From: CAYLYU01 sp964501925
GTDB lineage: Bacteria; Pseudomonadota; Zetaproteobacteria; Mariprofundales; Mariprofundaceae
Assembly (NCBI GenBank): GCA_964501925.1
Contig: CAZCTM010000005.1
Coordinates: 1-64,000, forward strand
Direction: 5' to 3'
Length of the DNA: 64,000 bases
A program made the position numbers and the translations under genes. This document shows, piece after piece, positions 25,736 through 34,400 of the stretch (positions are counted from its first letter, which is position 1; each line of letters opens with the position of its first letter). Under the pieces are notes generated by a model, which was given only the letters and a program-made list of their open reading frames with translations, made no database searches and was not told the origin of the DNA.

Positions 25736-26154
25736 AAACAAATATGCTGCTTGTACTTGGCCTCGTGTTGTTACTTTCCGGTATTGGTGGTCTCTGGATG
25801 ATTCGCAGCTACCCGATGTCGATGGATGGTATGGGAATGATGGGCCAGGCAGACATGAAGGAGATGATGAAACGCATGATGGGCGATCAACTGCCACCGG
25901 CTATCAAGGAAGCCGATCTGCCTGAACCAGAATCTCGAGGGGCCCGGCTGGTAGCCCGGTATTGCACCCGGTGCCATGACCTGCCTTCACCAGCATTACA
26001 TACATCGAGCGAATGGCCGAAGGTGTTGGCTCGCATGGACAAACATGTGGAGATGATGGCTGGCATGAGCGGAATCCCAAAACCATCACAGGAAGAGCGG
26101 GAAACCCTGCTGCACTATCTCCAACGGTACGCGGCTGATGCTCAGGGAGGGTAA
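25732..26154 (+). CDS. Methionine-rich monohaem cytochrome c
   Basis: A 140-residue exported or membrane-anchored protein. Residues 4-24 are hydrophobic. A Met-rich linker follows (SMDGMGMMGQADMKEMMKRMM). The haem motif is CTRCH at 78-82, and a Met in the later MMAGMSGIPKP stretch could be the distal ligand. It has the small class-I cytochrome pattern ending in LLHYLQRYA. Placement 4 nt inside the SHOCT gene and after cusCBA suggests a copper-linked electron carrier, perhaps reducing or sensing copper in the periplasm. That role is inferred. Confidence 0.85.
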   Translation: MKTNMLLVLGLVLLLSGIGGLWMIRSYPMSMDGMGMMGQADMKEMMKRMMGDQLPPAIKEADLPEPESRGARLVARYCTRCHDLPSPALHTSSEWPKVLARMDKHVEMMAGMSGIPKPSQEERETLLHYLQRYAADAQGG

Positions 26155-26223
26155 GGCCTCCATCAGGATTCGGACCTCTTCCCGTAAGCATATACCTGAG
26201 ACCAAAGTATCAGGACTGCTCGG

Positions 26224-26430
26224 TCAGCAGCATTGATTCCCTTTTTGCACTGGCGGGCAGGCAACGTCGCCATAGGAACAGAACACACAGCAATCGCCCG
26301 GTTTGGGTTTCAACAACACCTTGCATTTCTCGCACTCGTAAAACCACTGGCAGGCGTCGGTGGGCATGATTTCAGACTTATGATGCCCGCATTCGGGGCA
26401 GGTGATGATTGACTTTAGACTCACCTGCAT
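26224..26430 (-). CDS. GDCCVxC domain protein
   Basis: A 68-residue cytoplasmic protein with eleven cysteines, including CPECG near the start, CEKC in the middle and GDCCVFCSYGDVACPP near the end, the motif that names the family. The family occurs beside mercury-transport genes and is thought to be a small thiol or zinc-ribbon-like metal protein; I know of no assigned biochemical function. The ATG at 26430 lies 10 nt inside the merF gene, so it is translated with the mer operon and is its last gene here. Confidence 0.85.
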   Translation of the reverse strand: MQVSLKSIITCPECGHHKSEIMPTDACQWFYECEKCKVLLKPKPGDCCVFCSYGDVACPPVQKGNQCC

Positions 26431-26636
26431 GATCTGATCCCCTTCCCGCAAAAATACGCGTAGGCCGTAAGTCCCAGAAAGAAAACAAGTGCGGGCATGA
26501 GCACGTAGTCCAGATATCCTGCCCAGGCAGCCAGACCAACTGCGCCAAACAGTACGACGAGCACGGGTGTGAAGCAGCACAGGGCGGCAATGGCGGAACC
26601 GATGATGCCGGTTTTCAGCAAGGTGTTTCTTTTCAT
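26421..26636 (-). CDS. merF: Mercury transport protein MerF
   Basis: A 71-residue inner-membrane protein with two TM helices that imports Hg(II) in characterised mer operons. The first helix carries the vicinal pair C20-C21 in ALCCFTPVLVVLFG, and a second pair is at C63 and C70 in FCGKGIRSC. The motif and length match MerF. I start at MKRNTLL (26636); an ATG five codons upstream is possible. It lies 57 nt after merP and overlaps the GDCCVxC gene by 10 nt. Confidence 0.9.
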   Translation of the reverse strand: MKRNTLLKTGIIGSAIAALCCFTPVLVVLFGAVGLAAWAGYLDYVLMPALVFFLGLTAYAYFCGKGIRSCR

Positions 26637-26693
26637 GCAATCTGATTCCATCCGGCGCCATGAATCCTTGCCGAATCTTTCGGAAGGTTCACA

Positions 26694-27002
26694 TCATGGG
26701 TCCGTTTTTTCGACGGAGGCCGGGTAACCAAACTGGGTAATGGCCTCGGCAATGGCCTTCGGAGATTGTTCCTTATCCTCATATGTGACCGTAACAGACG
26801 CGGTCGATGTTTCCGGATCATAATCAACCACGGCCGCATAGATGCCCTTCATCTGCATCACACGATGCCGGACACTGATGGGACATGTACTGCAGGTCAT
26901 CTTGTTTACCTTCAATCTGGCTGTTTTCTCCTGTGCCAACGCATCGGACGCATGCAAGGAAACAGCAGCTATCGTCAGTAGAATGAACATCATCTTTTGC
27001 AT
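26694..27002 (-). CDS. merP: Periplasmic mercury-binding protein MerP
   Basis: A 102-residue protein with a signal peptide (1 to about 23, ending ALA) and one HMA domain. The metal site MTCSTCP places cysteines at 37 and 40, as in MerP proteins, and the fold pattern continues with VDYDPETSTASVTVTYED and a C-terminal FGYPASV. It scavenges Hg(II) in the periplasm and passes it to MerT or MerF. The start at MQKMM is 11 nt from the merT stop. Its HMA loop differs from the CPFC of the other HMA protein at 17087. Confidence 0.92.
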   Translation of the reverse strand: MQKMMFILLTIAAVSLHASDALAQEKTARLKVNKMTCSTCPISVRHRVMQMKGIYAAVVDYDPETSTASVTVTYEDKEQSPKAIAEAITQFGYPASVEKTDP

Positions 27003-27013
27003 CAGGAACCTCC

Positions 27014-27361
27014 TTATTCGATGAGATAGGGAAGAAGAGACGGTGAAACCAGGAGGAAAATGGCCAAGGCCCCGAGAACCCAGAGCAGAACGGGTTTCCC
27101 GGGTCGGCATCCCTTGGCGGCGCACAGCTTCCTCTCCTGCCAGTATCTCCAGCCAGCCCATGCCAGAAGGGCGATCGTGATTGCCGCAAAAAACGGCCGG
27201 TAAGGTTCCATGGCGATAAAGGCTGACGCAGACCCCAATCCAAGCAGTACGACAATCAGGGGACCGACACAGCAGGCTGATGCAAGTCCGCCTGCCAGCA
27301 CGGCACCCACCAGAGGCAAACGCTCCTTCCGCATTCGGTTTGAAACGGGGTTATCCATCAT
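27014..27361 (-). CDS. merT: Mercuric transport protein MerT
   Basis: A 115-residue inner-membrane protein with three TM helices that takes Hg(II) into the cytoplasm. The first helix has the C30-C31 pair in ASACCVGPLIVV, and the loop between helices 2 and 3 has C80 and C85 in LCAAKGC, the full MerT cysteine set. The start at MMDN overlaps the end of merR by 11 nt. In standard operons the imported Hg(II) is reduced by MerA, but no merA is present here. Confidence 0.93.
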   Translation of the reverse strand: MMDNPVSNRMRKERLPLVGAVLAGGLASACCVGPLIVVLLGLGSASAFIAMEPYRPFFAAITIALLAWAGWRYWQERKLCAAKGCRPGKPVLLWVLGALAIFLLVSPSLLPYLIE

Positions 27362-27743
27362 TGCTCTCCAGTGACTTCAGTATTGGACAATCGTCATCGC
27401 TCCCCTCATCACACTGGCTGGCAAGTTCAAGTAGCACATCATGCATCGTTGACAACTTCTCAATGCGCTTCCTGATCTCAGCAGCCTTGATTTCAGCAAT
27501 CTGCCTGACCCGGGTACAATCCGATCCACCGGAGCGCAGAGCTAGAAGCTGTCTGATCTCTTCCAGGGTAAAGCCAAGCTCCTTGGCATGCTGAATGAAC
27601 CTGAGACGCCGGATGTCCTCGGTTGAGTATTGCCGGTAGCCGGACGCCGAACGAGTCGCAGGGTTGATCAGCCCCCGTCTTTCGTAGTAGCGAACGGTGT
27701 CGACGCTGAAACCAGCCTTCCTTGCTACCGTGCCAATCTTCAT
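27351..27743 (-). CDS. merR: Mercury-type MerR regulator
   Basis: A 130-residue MerR-family regulator reading into merT, merP, merF and the GDCCVxC gene. The DNA-binding part has FSVDTVRYYERRGLI. Cysteines 76, 111 and 119 occupy the metal-binding positions; the second spacing is 8, one less than in Tn501 MerR. The C-terminal DCPILKSLE is typical. The ATG at 27743 lies only 6 nt past the predicted -10 box and has no ribosome binding site, so the transcript may be leaderless. Unlike Tn501-type operons, the regulator is co-directional with the structural genes. Confidence 0.9.
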   Translation of the reverse strand: MKIGTVARKAGFSVDTVRYYERRGLINPATRSASGYRQYSTEDIRRLRFIQHAKELGFTLEEIRQLLALRSGGSDCTRVRQIAEIKAAEIRKRIEKLSTMHDVLLELASQCDEGSDDDCPILKSLESNDG

Positions 27744-27749
27744 GCTGAC

Positions 27750-27781
27750 AGTATAAACCCTGGAGCATGATCCAGAGTCAA
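27750..27781 (-). promoter_or_regulatory. MerR-type promoter/operator of the merRTPF operon
   Basis: On the minus strand TTGACT (27781-27776) and TATACT (27755-27750) are separated by 20 bp. The spacer contains CTGGA and TCCAG (27760-27764, 27771-27775) as an inverted repeat around a central ATGC. The design matches the other MerR promoter at 18795-18826 but with different half-site sequences, so the two regulators may discriminate. Confidence 0.8.
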
Positions 27782-27940
27782 GGGTTTATTTCAGAAACAG
27801 TCCGGGCGATAGGGTGGGCTTTCACGTCATGCACCGAATCAGGCCCCGACGAGACATTGGCTGGCCTCATTCAACGGACGTCTTTGCTGACAACCCGAAA
27901 TCCTGCCCGGTACAAGGCGATTGAGTTGCTTCCTGCAGAT

Positions 27941-28369
27941 TCATTCACCCCGCTCAGTGGAAGAGATAAATACCTCAATGCGGGATTTGATCTGATCGCG
28001 CACGCGGCGGAATTCGGCCATGATTTCATCTTCCGTGCCGGTGGCCTTCGCCGGGTCGTCGAACGGCCAGTGCTCCTTGCGGCACGTGGCCGGAACCACC
28101 GGACAATGCTCGTCGGCATGGCCGCAGACCGTCACCAGCAGGTCGATCGTTTTCAAAAGCTCGGGATCAAGGACTTCCGATTCCTGGCCGGAGATGTCCA
28201 CACCCGCCTCGCGCATGACAGCAATGGCGCGCGGGTTCTTGCCGTGCGCCTCGATACCGGCGGAAAAGACCTCGAAACGATCCCCGCCCAGATGCTTCAG
28301 CCAGCCTTCCGCCATCTGCGAGCGGCAGGAATTGCCGGTGCAAAGAAACAGCACCCGCGTCTTGCGCAT
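27941..28369 (-). CDS. arsC: Arsenate reductase ArsC, thioredoxin-coupled low-molecular-weight phosphatase type
   Basis: Reduces arsenate to arsenite for export, 142 residues. The phosphatase loop is CTGNSCRS with C10 and C15, and the redox pair is C82 and C89 in VCGHADEHC. All four positions coincide with those of the well-studied staphylococcal plasmid pI258 ArsC, which uses thioredoxin. The gene follows acr3 with 8 nt between them and is the last gene of arsR-acr3-arsC. Confidence 0.94.
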   Translation of the reverse strand: MRKTRVLFLCTGNSCRSQMAEGWLKHLGGDRFEVFSAGIEAHGKNPRAIAVMREAGVDISGQESEVLDPELLKTIDLLVTVCGHADEHCPVVPATCRKEHWPFDDPAKATGTEDEIMAEFRRVRDQIKSRIEVFISSTERGE

Positions 28370-28377
28370 CCCGGCGC

Positions 28378-29448
28378 TTATTCCCTCACCTCCGTCGGCT
28401 GCAACGCGGGCTGCGCCAGTCCCGCCTCGTACCAGACCCTGGTGCGGTTGACGATGGAAACCACCGACAGCATTACCGGCACCTCGACCAGCACACCGAC
28501 GACGGTGGCCAGTGCGGCACCCGATTCAAGGCCGAAGAGTGCGATAGCGGTTGCCACGGCCAGCTCGAAGAAATTTGATGCTCCGATCAGTGCGGAGGGG
28601 CCGGCAACCGAGTGGTCAACGCCCAGCCTCCGGTTGAGCCAGTAGGCCAGCGATGAGTTGAAATAGACCTGGATCGTGATCGGCACGGCCAGCAACAGAA
28701 TCACCAGTGGTTGCGCCAGAATCTGCTCGCCCTGGAAGCCGAACAGCAACACCACCGTGACCAGCAGCGCCGCCATCGACACCGGGTCCATCATGTGCAG
28801 CATCTCGTCAAGCTTGCCGCGCGCCAGCAGCGCCCTGCGGCCCATCCAGGCCACGGCCACCGGGATCACGATATACATGAGCACGGAAAGAAACAGCGTA
28901 TCCCAGGGCACGGTCACCGAGGCGACGCCGAGCAGCAGGCCGACGATGGGCGCAAAGGCGAAGACCATGATCACGTCGTTCAATGCGACCTGGGAAAGCG
29001 TGAATTGCGGATGCCCGTTGGTCAGACGCGACCAGACAAAGACCATGGCTGTGCACGGGGCTGCAGCAAGGAGGATCAGTCCGGCCATGTATTCATGAAT
29101 CTTTGCAGGCTCCAGCCATGGAGCAAAAAGGTATTGCAGAAACAGCCAGCCGAGCAGGGCCATGGAAAACGGCTTGATCAACCAGTTGATGGCCAGCGTT
29201 ACGCCGATACCCCGGCGGTGAGACCAGACTTCGTGCAGGGCCGAATAATCAATCTTGAGCAGCATCGGCAGAATCATCGCCCAGACCAGAATTGCTACCG
29301 GCAGATTGATGTGCGCTATTTCCAGATCACCCAGCATGTGAAAGAGTGCCGGGAACAGCGATCCGAGGCCGATGCCGGTGACAATGGCAAGAAGCACCCA
29401 TACCGACAGATAGCGGGCAAATAATCCCATGGACTGTATCGTGGACAT
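28378..29448 (-). CDS. acr3: Arsenite efflux transporter Acr3
   Basis: Ten-TM arsenite permease of the ACR3 family, 356 residues from the ATG at 29448. The essential cysteine is in AAPCTAMVFVWS (C132), and the N-terminal region (INLPVAILVWAMILPMLLKIDY) is typical. It exports As(III) made by ArsC. It is distinct from ArsB, which lacks this Cys motif. A possible ArsR operator lies 50-60 nt upstream, between arsR and acr3, within the 95-nt gap. Confidence 0.95.
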   Translation of the reverse strand: MSTIQSMGLFARYLSVWVLLAIVTGIGLGSLFPALFHMLGDLEIAHINLPVAILVWAMILPMLLKIDYSALHEVWSHRRGIGVTLAINWLIKPFSMALLGWLFLQYLFAPWLEPAKIHEYMAGLILLAAAPCTAMVFVWSRLTNGHPQFTLSQVALNDVIMVFAFAPIVGLLLGVASVTVPWDTLFLSVLMYIVIPVAVAWMGRRALLARGKLDEMLHMMDPVSMAALLVTVVLLFGFQGEQILAQPLVILLLAVPITIQVYFNSSLAYWLNRRLGVDHSVAGPSALIGASNFFELAVATAIALFGLESGAALATVVGVLVEVPVMLSVVSIVNRTRVWYEAGLAQPALQPTEVRE

Positions 29449-29498
29449 GGCAACCCTCGCGCGTCGAATGGATATTGATTGGGAGATATTATATCCGT

Positions 29499-29510
29499 AT
29501 ATCCGGATAT
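29499..29510. promoter_or_regulatory. Palindrome upstream of acr3, candidate ArsR operator
   Basis: ATATCCGGATAT is a perfect 12-bp palindrome, preceded by a related direct repeat ATATCCGT at 29491-29498. It lies in the AT-rich gap between arsR and acr3. Metal-sensing ArsR repressors bind short AT-rich inverted repeats, so this is a sensible operator for acr3-arsC expression. Confidence 0.6.
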
Positions 29511-29543
29511 GCAAATAATAAAGTCAGGGCTGCCGGAATCGAT

Positions 29544-29861
29544 CTAGCAAACGGATTCCTTTAACCGGGCAAGGTCGTTTTGCAGCTGCTCATCGTCCTC
29601 CGCGCTATTTTTCAGGAGCTCCGAAATCGCATCGAGATGTTGGTTGGCTTGCATACGGTAGTAGACCCATTGCCCTCTGCGCTCCGCCTCCACCAGGCCA
29701 GCATTTTTCAGGGTATTCAGATGCCTGGAAATCGTGCTCTGGGGCAGCTCGAGCGTATCGGTCAGATGACATACGCACAGTTCACCTTTCTGAACCAGAA
29801 GGTGAACAATCCTGAGCCGTATCGGATCAGCCAGACCCTTAAACAGATGATGCAGACGCAT
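29544..29861 (-). CDS. arsR: ArsR-family arsenic-responsive repressor
   Basis: A 105-residue winged-helix repressor. It has the ELCVC motif at 27-31 (Cys29, Cys31), the start of the ELCVCDL arsenite-binding signature of ArsR, followed by the recognition region LPQSTISRHLNTLKNAGLV and the wing RRGQWVYY. A C-terminal cysteine (last residue) could also bind As(III). The gene is upstream of acr3-arsC in the same direction and 53 nt downstream of a CDF gene. Confidence 0.9.
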   Translation of the reverse strand: MRLHHLFKGLADPIRLRIVHLLVQKGELCVCHLTDTLELPQSTISRHLNTLKNAGLVEAERRGQWVYYRMQANQHLDAISELLKNSAEDDEQLQNDLARLKESVC

Positions 29862-29914
29862 ACTCGCATCTTATGTGCTGAGTCCTGCGTGTCCATTGCA
29901 TCTTGCCTACTCAC

Positions 29915-30517
29915 TCATTCTCGATGACTTCCTTTCGAGGAGTCCCTGATAATGTCGATCCCGCCTCGGACCACAATGAGCGCAATGGCAAAACCGATCA
30001 GAAGATCCGGCAAACGGGAATGAAACAGATGGACAAGCACGCCACCCAGAATCACTCCGATGTTGGCGATTACGTCATTCCTTGAGAAGATCCAGCTGGC
30101 TCGCATGTGGACCTCCCCTCTCCGGTATTTGGCAATCATGGCAAGGCAGGTCACGTTTGCAGCAAGTGCAAGCACGCCGACCGCAACCATGTACAGGGGT
30201 TCCGGCTCACTTCCCCAGAGGAACCTGCGAAGCACCTCTGCGATCACTGCCGTGCCGATCAGGATCTGGAACACACCACTGAGCCGTGCCGCCTTCATTT
30301 TGGCAATGGGCGCCCTTCCGACAGCATAGAGGCTCACACTGTAAACCAGGGCATCGGCCAGCATGTCCATGGCATCGGCCATCAATGCGGTGGAACCACT
30401 GACCATGCCCGCCACCAGTTCGGCCACAAACATCATGGCATTGATGGCCAGAAGAAGCTTCAGGACCCGCCTTTGCTCACTATCCTCCGCTTCAATCCCG
30501 CATCCGCACGCCGGCAC
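29915..30517 (-). CDS. Short cation diffusion facilitator (CDF) transporter lacking the C-terminal domain
   Basis: A 200-residue membrane protein with about six TM segments and no cytoplasmic metal-binding C-terminal domain, so it is shorter than standard CDFs. TM2 carries DAMDMLAD, giving Asp residues at the metal site. In TM5 the usual HxxxD is replaced by NDVIAN. The altered site suggests a metal preference different from that of the neighbouring CzcD-like protein. A Cys-rich start (ACGC) could also bind metal. The gene starts 19 nt after czcD. Confidence 0.78.
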   Translation of the reverse strand: MPACGCGIEAEDSEQRRVLKLLLAINAMMFVAELVAGMVSGSTALMADAMDMLADALVYSVSLYAVGRAPIAKMKAARLSGVFQILIGTAVIAEVLRRFLWGSEPEPLYMVAVGVLALAANVTCLAMIAKYRRGEVHMRASWIFSRNDVIANIGVILGGVLVHLFHSRLPDLLIGFAIALIVVRGGIDIIRDSSKGSHRE

Positions 30518-30536
30518 AGAACCTTCTCAGCCCCGG

Positions 30537-31406
30537 TCAGATGCAGCGGACCGAGTCGTCATCATGGCAAAGCTCCTCCGGCTGCAGTGTGGCGTGGTCA
30601 ATACCCCTTTTTTTCAGTGCTGCAAGCAATGCGGGCAGGATGGAAGGCCAGTTACCCATCGCATCAATCTGTACATGCGCGGACATGGCGAGCTGGCCGT
30701 CCGGCAATCTCCAAACATGCACATGATGTATTCCGGCGATCCCCTCCACCTCCCGGACTGTACGCTCAATCTCATGCACATTGACACCCTCCGGGACCGC
30801 CTCCATCAACTCATGGGTCGTCTCACGGATCAGTCGCCATCCCCCCCAGGCCAGAATCCCCGCCACGAGAAACGACAAGATGGGGTCAATCGGCATCCAG
30901 CCGGTCAGCAGGATAATCAGTCCGGAGGCGATTGCGGCCACTGAACCCAGCGCGTCACCCAGCACATGCCAGTAGGCCGCCCGGGTGTTGAGATCACCCT
31001 CGCCATGCAACCAGCGCAGGACAATGATGTTGACCAGAAGCCCAACCACGGCGATCGCAAGGACGATGCCACCTTTAACCTGCGGTGGATCCGACAAGCG
31101 GCCAACCGCCTCCCAGACAATCCAGCCGCTGAGAAACCACAGACCCAGGCCATTGGCCTGGGCTGCAAGGACCTTCGCCCGGCCATATCCGTAGGTCATG
31201 CGCCCGTGTGCGGGTCTCATGGCGATGTTGCCCGCCATGACGGCAAGACCCAGAGCGACAACATCGGAGGCCATATGGCCGGCATCTGCGAGCAGGGCAA
31301 GCGATCCGGACAGAAGCCCCCCGGCCAGTTCCACCAGGGCGAAGACCGTTGTAAGCCAGAGAGCAGCGCTTAGCGGACGATCAGGATGAATGCCATGACC
31401 ATGCAC
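30537..31406 (-). CDS. czcD: Cation diffusion facilitator CzcD
   Basis: A 289-residue Zn/Cd/Co proton antiporter. It has six TM segments with the zinc-site pairs HMASD in TM2 and HVLGD in TM5, a His-rich start (HGHGIHPD) and a cytoplasmic C-terminal domain containing HVHVWRLPDG. I prefer the GTG at 31406, behind AGGGGG, rather than an upstream start that would overlap the 3' end of czcA. It lies 14 nt after czcA, as in the czcICBAD order of Cupriavidus metallidurans. Confidence 0.9.
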   Translation of the reverse strand: MHGHGIHPDRPLSAALWLTTVFALVELAGGLLSGSLALLADAGHMASDVVALGLAVMAGNIAMRPAHGRMTYGYGRAKVLAAQANGLGLWFLSGWIVWEAVGRLSDPPQVKGGIVLAIAVVGLLVNIIVLRWLHGEGDLNTRAAYWHVLGDALGSVAAIASGLIILLTGWMPIDPILSFLVAGILAWGGWRLIRETTHELMEAVPEGVNVHEIERTVREVEGIAGIHHVHVWRLPDGQLAMSAHVQIDAMGNWPSILPALLAALKKRGIDHATLQPEELCHDDDSVRCI

Positions 31407-31420
31407 CGACTTTATCCCCC

Positions 31421-34400
31421 TTATGCAGTCCCACCATTCCTGCGTCTGCTGAAACTGGCGTACAGGCAAGGAAGCACAAACAGCGTCAGCAGCGTGGATG
31501 AAACCAGACCGCCCACAACCACTGTGGCCACTGGACGCTGGATTTCCGATCCTATACCTGTGGCCAGTAACAGGGGAATCAGCCCAAGTGCTGCTATCGT
31601 TGCCGTCATAAGCACTGGTCTTAAGCGACTTTCAGCCCCCGAACGTATGGCTTCATCCATCTCCTGCCCGTCCGTCAGATGACGATTGATCGCATCAACC
31701 AGCACCACGCCGTTGAGAACGGCCACCCCAAACAGGGCGATAAAGCCGATGCTTGAGGGTACGGACAGATACTGCCCGGAAACAAGCAGAGCCAAAATGC
31801 CGCCAATCAGCGCCATCGGAACATTAAGCATGATAAGTGTCGCCTGCCCAACGGAATGGAAGGCAAAATAGAGCAGAAGGAAGATCAGCAGCAGGGAAAG
31901 GGGCACCACAATCATCAGTCTGGCCTGGGCCCTTTGCTGATTCTCGAACTGGCCCCCGAAGACAACCGAATAACCGGGCGGGAGATCAATTTCCTGCTGG
32001 ATTCGCCGGTCCAGTTCAGCGACCAGCCCTCCCATGTCGCGTCCCTCGACATTGGCCTGAACGACCACACGCCTCTGCACATCATCACGTCGAATCATGG
32101 GGGGGCCCTGCTCCACCCTGATCGTAGCCACATCCTCAAGGCGGACCCAGGCCCCGTCCGGCGCCTGCAGAATCAGGTTGCCAATGGCCTCACGGCTGTT
32201 CCTGTAGTTTTTTTCCAGGCGAACATAGATGTCGTACCGTTCGTTGCCCCTGATGACCTGGCCAGCGGTAGCGCCACCGATGGCATCGGCGACCAGCGTC
32301 ATCACGGCATCCACAGGAATGCCGTAACGGTCAAGCTGTTCCCGATCGGGATGCACGACCAGCTGTGCCTCACCCTCGATCTGCTCCATGGCGACATCTC
32401 GTGTTCCCTCCACGGTCTTGACCAGCTTTTCGATCTCCCTCCCCTTTTCGGCCAGGACTTTAAGATCGGGGCCAAACAGCTTGATGGCAAGCTGCGCTTT
32501 CACACCTGAAAGAAGCTCATCAACCCGCATGGCGATCGGCTGGGTAAAGGATATCAGTATGCCCGGCACGGCTTCCATTTTCTCACGCATGAGTCTTTGC
32601 AGCTCGGGCCGGCTTTTCGCACTGGTCCACTGTGAAATCGGCTTGAGGCCCACATAGAGTTCAACATTGGACACGGGCTCAGGATCGCCGCCTATTTCCG
32701 CCCGACCGGTTCGGGCCGAGACATAAAGGGTCTCGGGAAAGTGATCCATCAGAATCTTTTCAAGCTTCTGGCCAACATCCCTGGCATAATCCAGAGAAGA
32801 GGACGGGGCAAGCGTGATGCGTATGGCAAGCGTGCCCTCCTCCAGTTCCGGAACAAATTCGGTCCCCAGGTAAGGTACCGTGGTCAGCGTAAGGGCAAAG
32901 GCCACCGCGGCTCCGGCGATTACCTTTTTGCGTCCCGCAAGGGCACGTCTGAGGAGAAAGTGATAGGCGCGGGAAATCGGCGCAAGGATCGGACTGTCTC
33001 TGTGGGTTACCCCGCGTGTAAAGGCGTACGTTGCCAAAACCGGCATCACAAAGATGGCCGCCAGCAATGAGGCGAACATGGCAAAACTGATGGACAGCGC
33101 CATGGGCGTAAACATCTTCCCTTCCACTCCCTCAAGCGAAAACAAGGGCGTAAAGACGATAAGAATGATCATCACGGCAAACAGCACAGGGCGGGCAACC
33201 TCACGGGCGGCCTCGGTCACACGCAGGGCAATCCCATGATCCTCCGGACGGGTTCGCTCCATGTGGCTGAAAATATGTTCAACCATGACCACCGACCCGT
33301 CCACCATCATGCCAATGGCAATCGCCAGACCGCCCAGACTCATCAGATTCGCCGAGATGCCATAGTGTTCCATCACGGCCAGCGCGGCCAGAACCGAGAT
33401 CGGGACGGACAACAGTACCAGGGTTGCGGCACGAATGTTCATCAGAAAGAGAAACAGGACGATGATGATCAGAACAAAGGCCTCCATCAGGGCCTTTTCC
33501 ACGGTCCATACCGCCTTGTTTACGAGGTCGGACTGATCGTAGAAGGGCTGAACCACAACACCCTCGGGCAACGCCTTCTGGATAATGTCCAGGCGCGACT
33601 TCACGTCATCAATGGTGGCCTTCGTATTGGATCCGAAGCGCTTGAGTACAATGCCGACAACCACCTCTCCAAGCTGCCTGACACTGCCGTCCGGGGCGCG
33701 CTCGGTCATTGTCACCGCCCCCTGCCTTATCTCCCCCCCGAAACCCACCCGGGCAACATCCCGCACACGAACCGGTATGCCGTTCACCGTCTTGACCGGA
33801 ATGGACTCGATGGCCTTCAGACCCTCTTCGCCACTCGGGATCCAGCCCACACCACGTATGACCAGTTGCTCGTCACCCTGCGGCAGATACCAGCCACCCG
33901 CATTGCGGTTATTGGCTTCGATGGCCTTCACAATGTCATCGACATGAAGACCGTACGACAACAGACGTTCAGGGTTCAGGTGCACCTGGTACTGACGGAT
34001 CTCCCCGCCAAACGAGAGGATCTCCGTCACACCATTGACCGGCATCAGCATCAGCTTGACCACCCAGTCATTCAGTGCCCGCAGGGTGAGGGCATCATAA
34101 CCCGCGTCAGGATCCGCCTTGAGAATGTACTGAAAAACCTGCCCCAGCCCCGATGTATTCGGTCCCATCTTGGGTGTGCCGGCCCATGAAGGGATGTTCT
34201 GCCTGGCCTCCTGCAAACGCTGGAACACCAGCTGGCGGGCGAAATAGATGTCTGTCCCCTCCCTGAACACAACCGTGACAATCGACAGCCCCGTTTTCGA
34301 AATGGAACGAACCTCTTCCACATCGGGCAGGGAATACATCACCGCTTCCACGGGATAGGTGATCAGCTGCTCCACTTCCTCAGCTGCCAGGCCCCGGGCC

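Noticed and set aside
27767..28645. Plus-strand open frame across arsC and acr3
   Set aside because: arsC and acr3 on the minus strand carry all catalytic cysteines; this frame is a reverse image of them.
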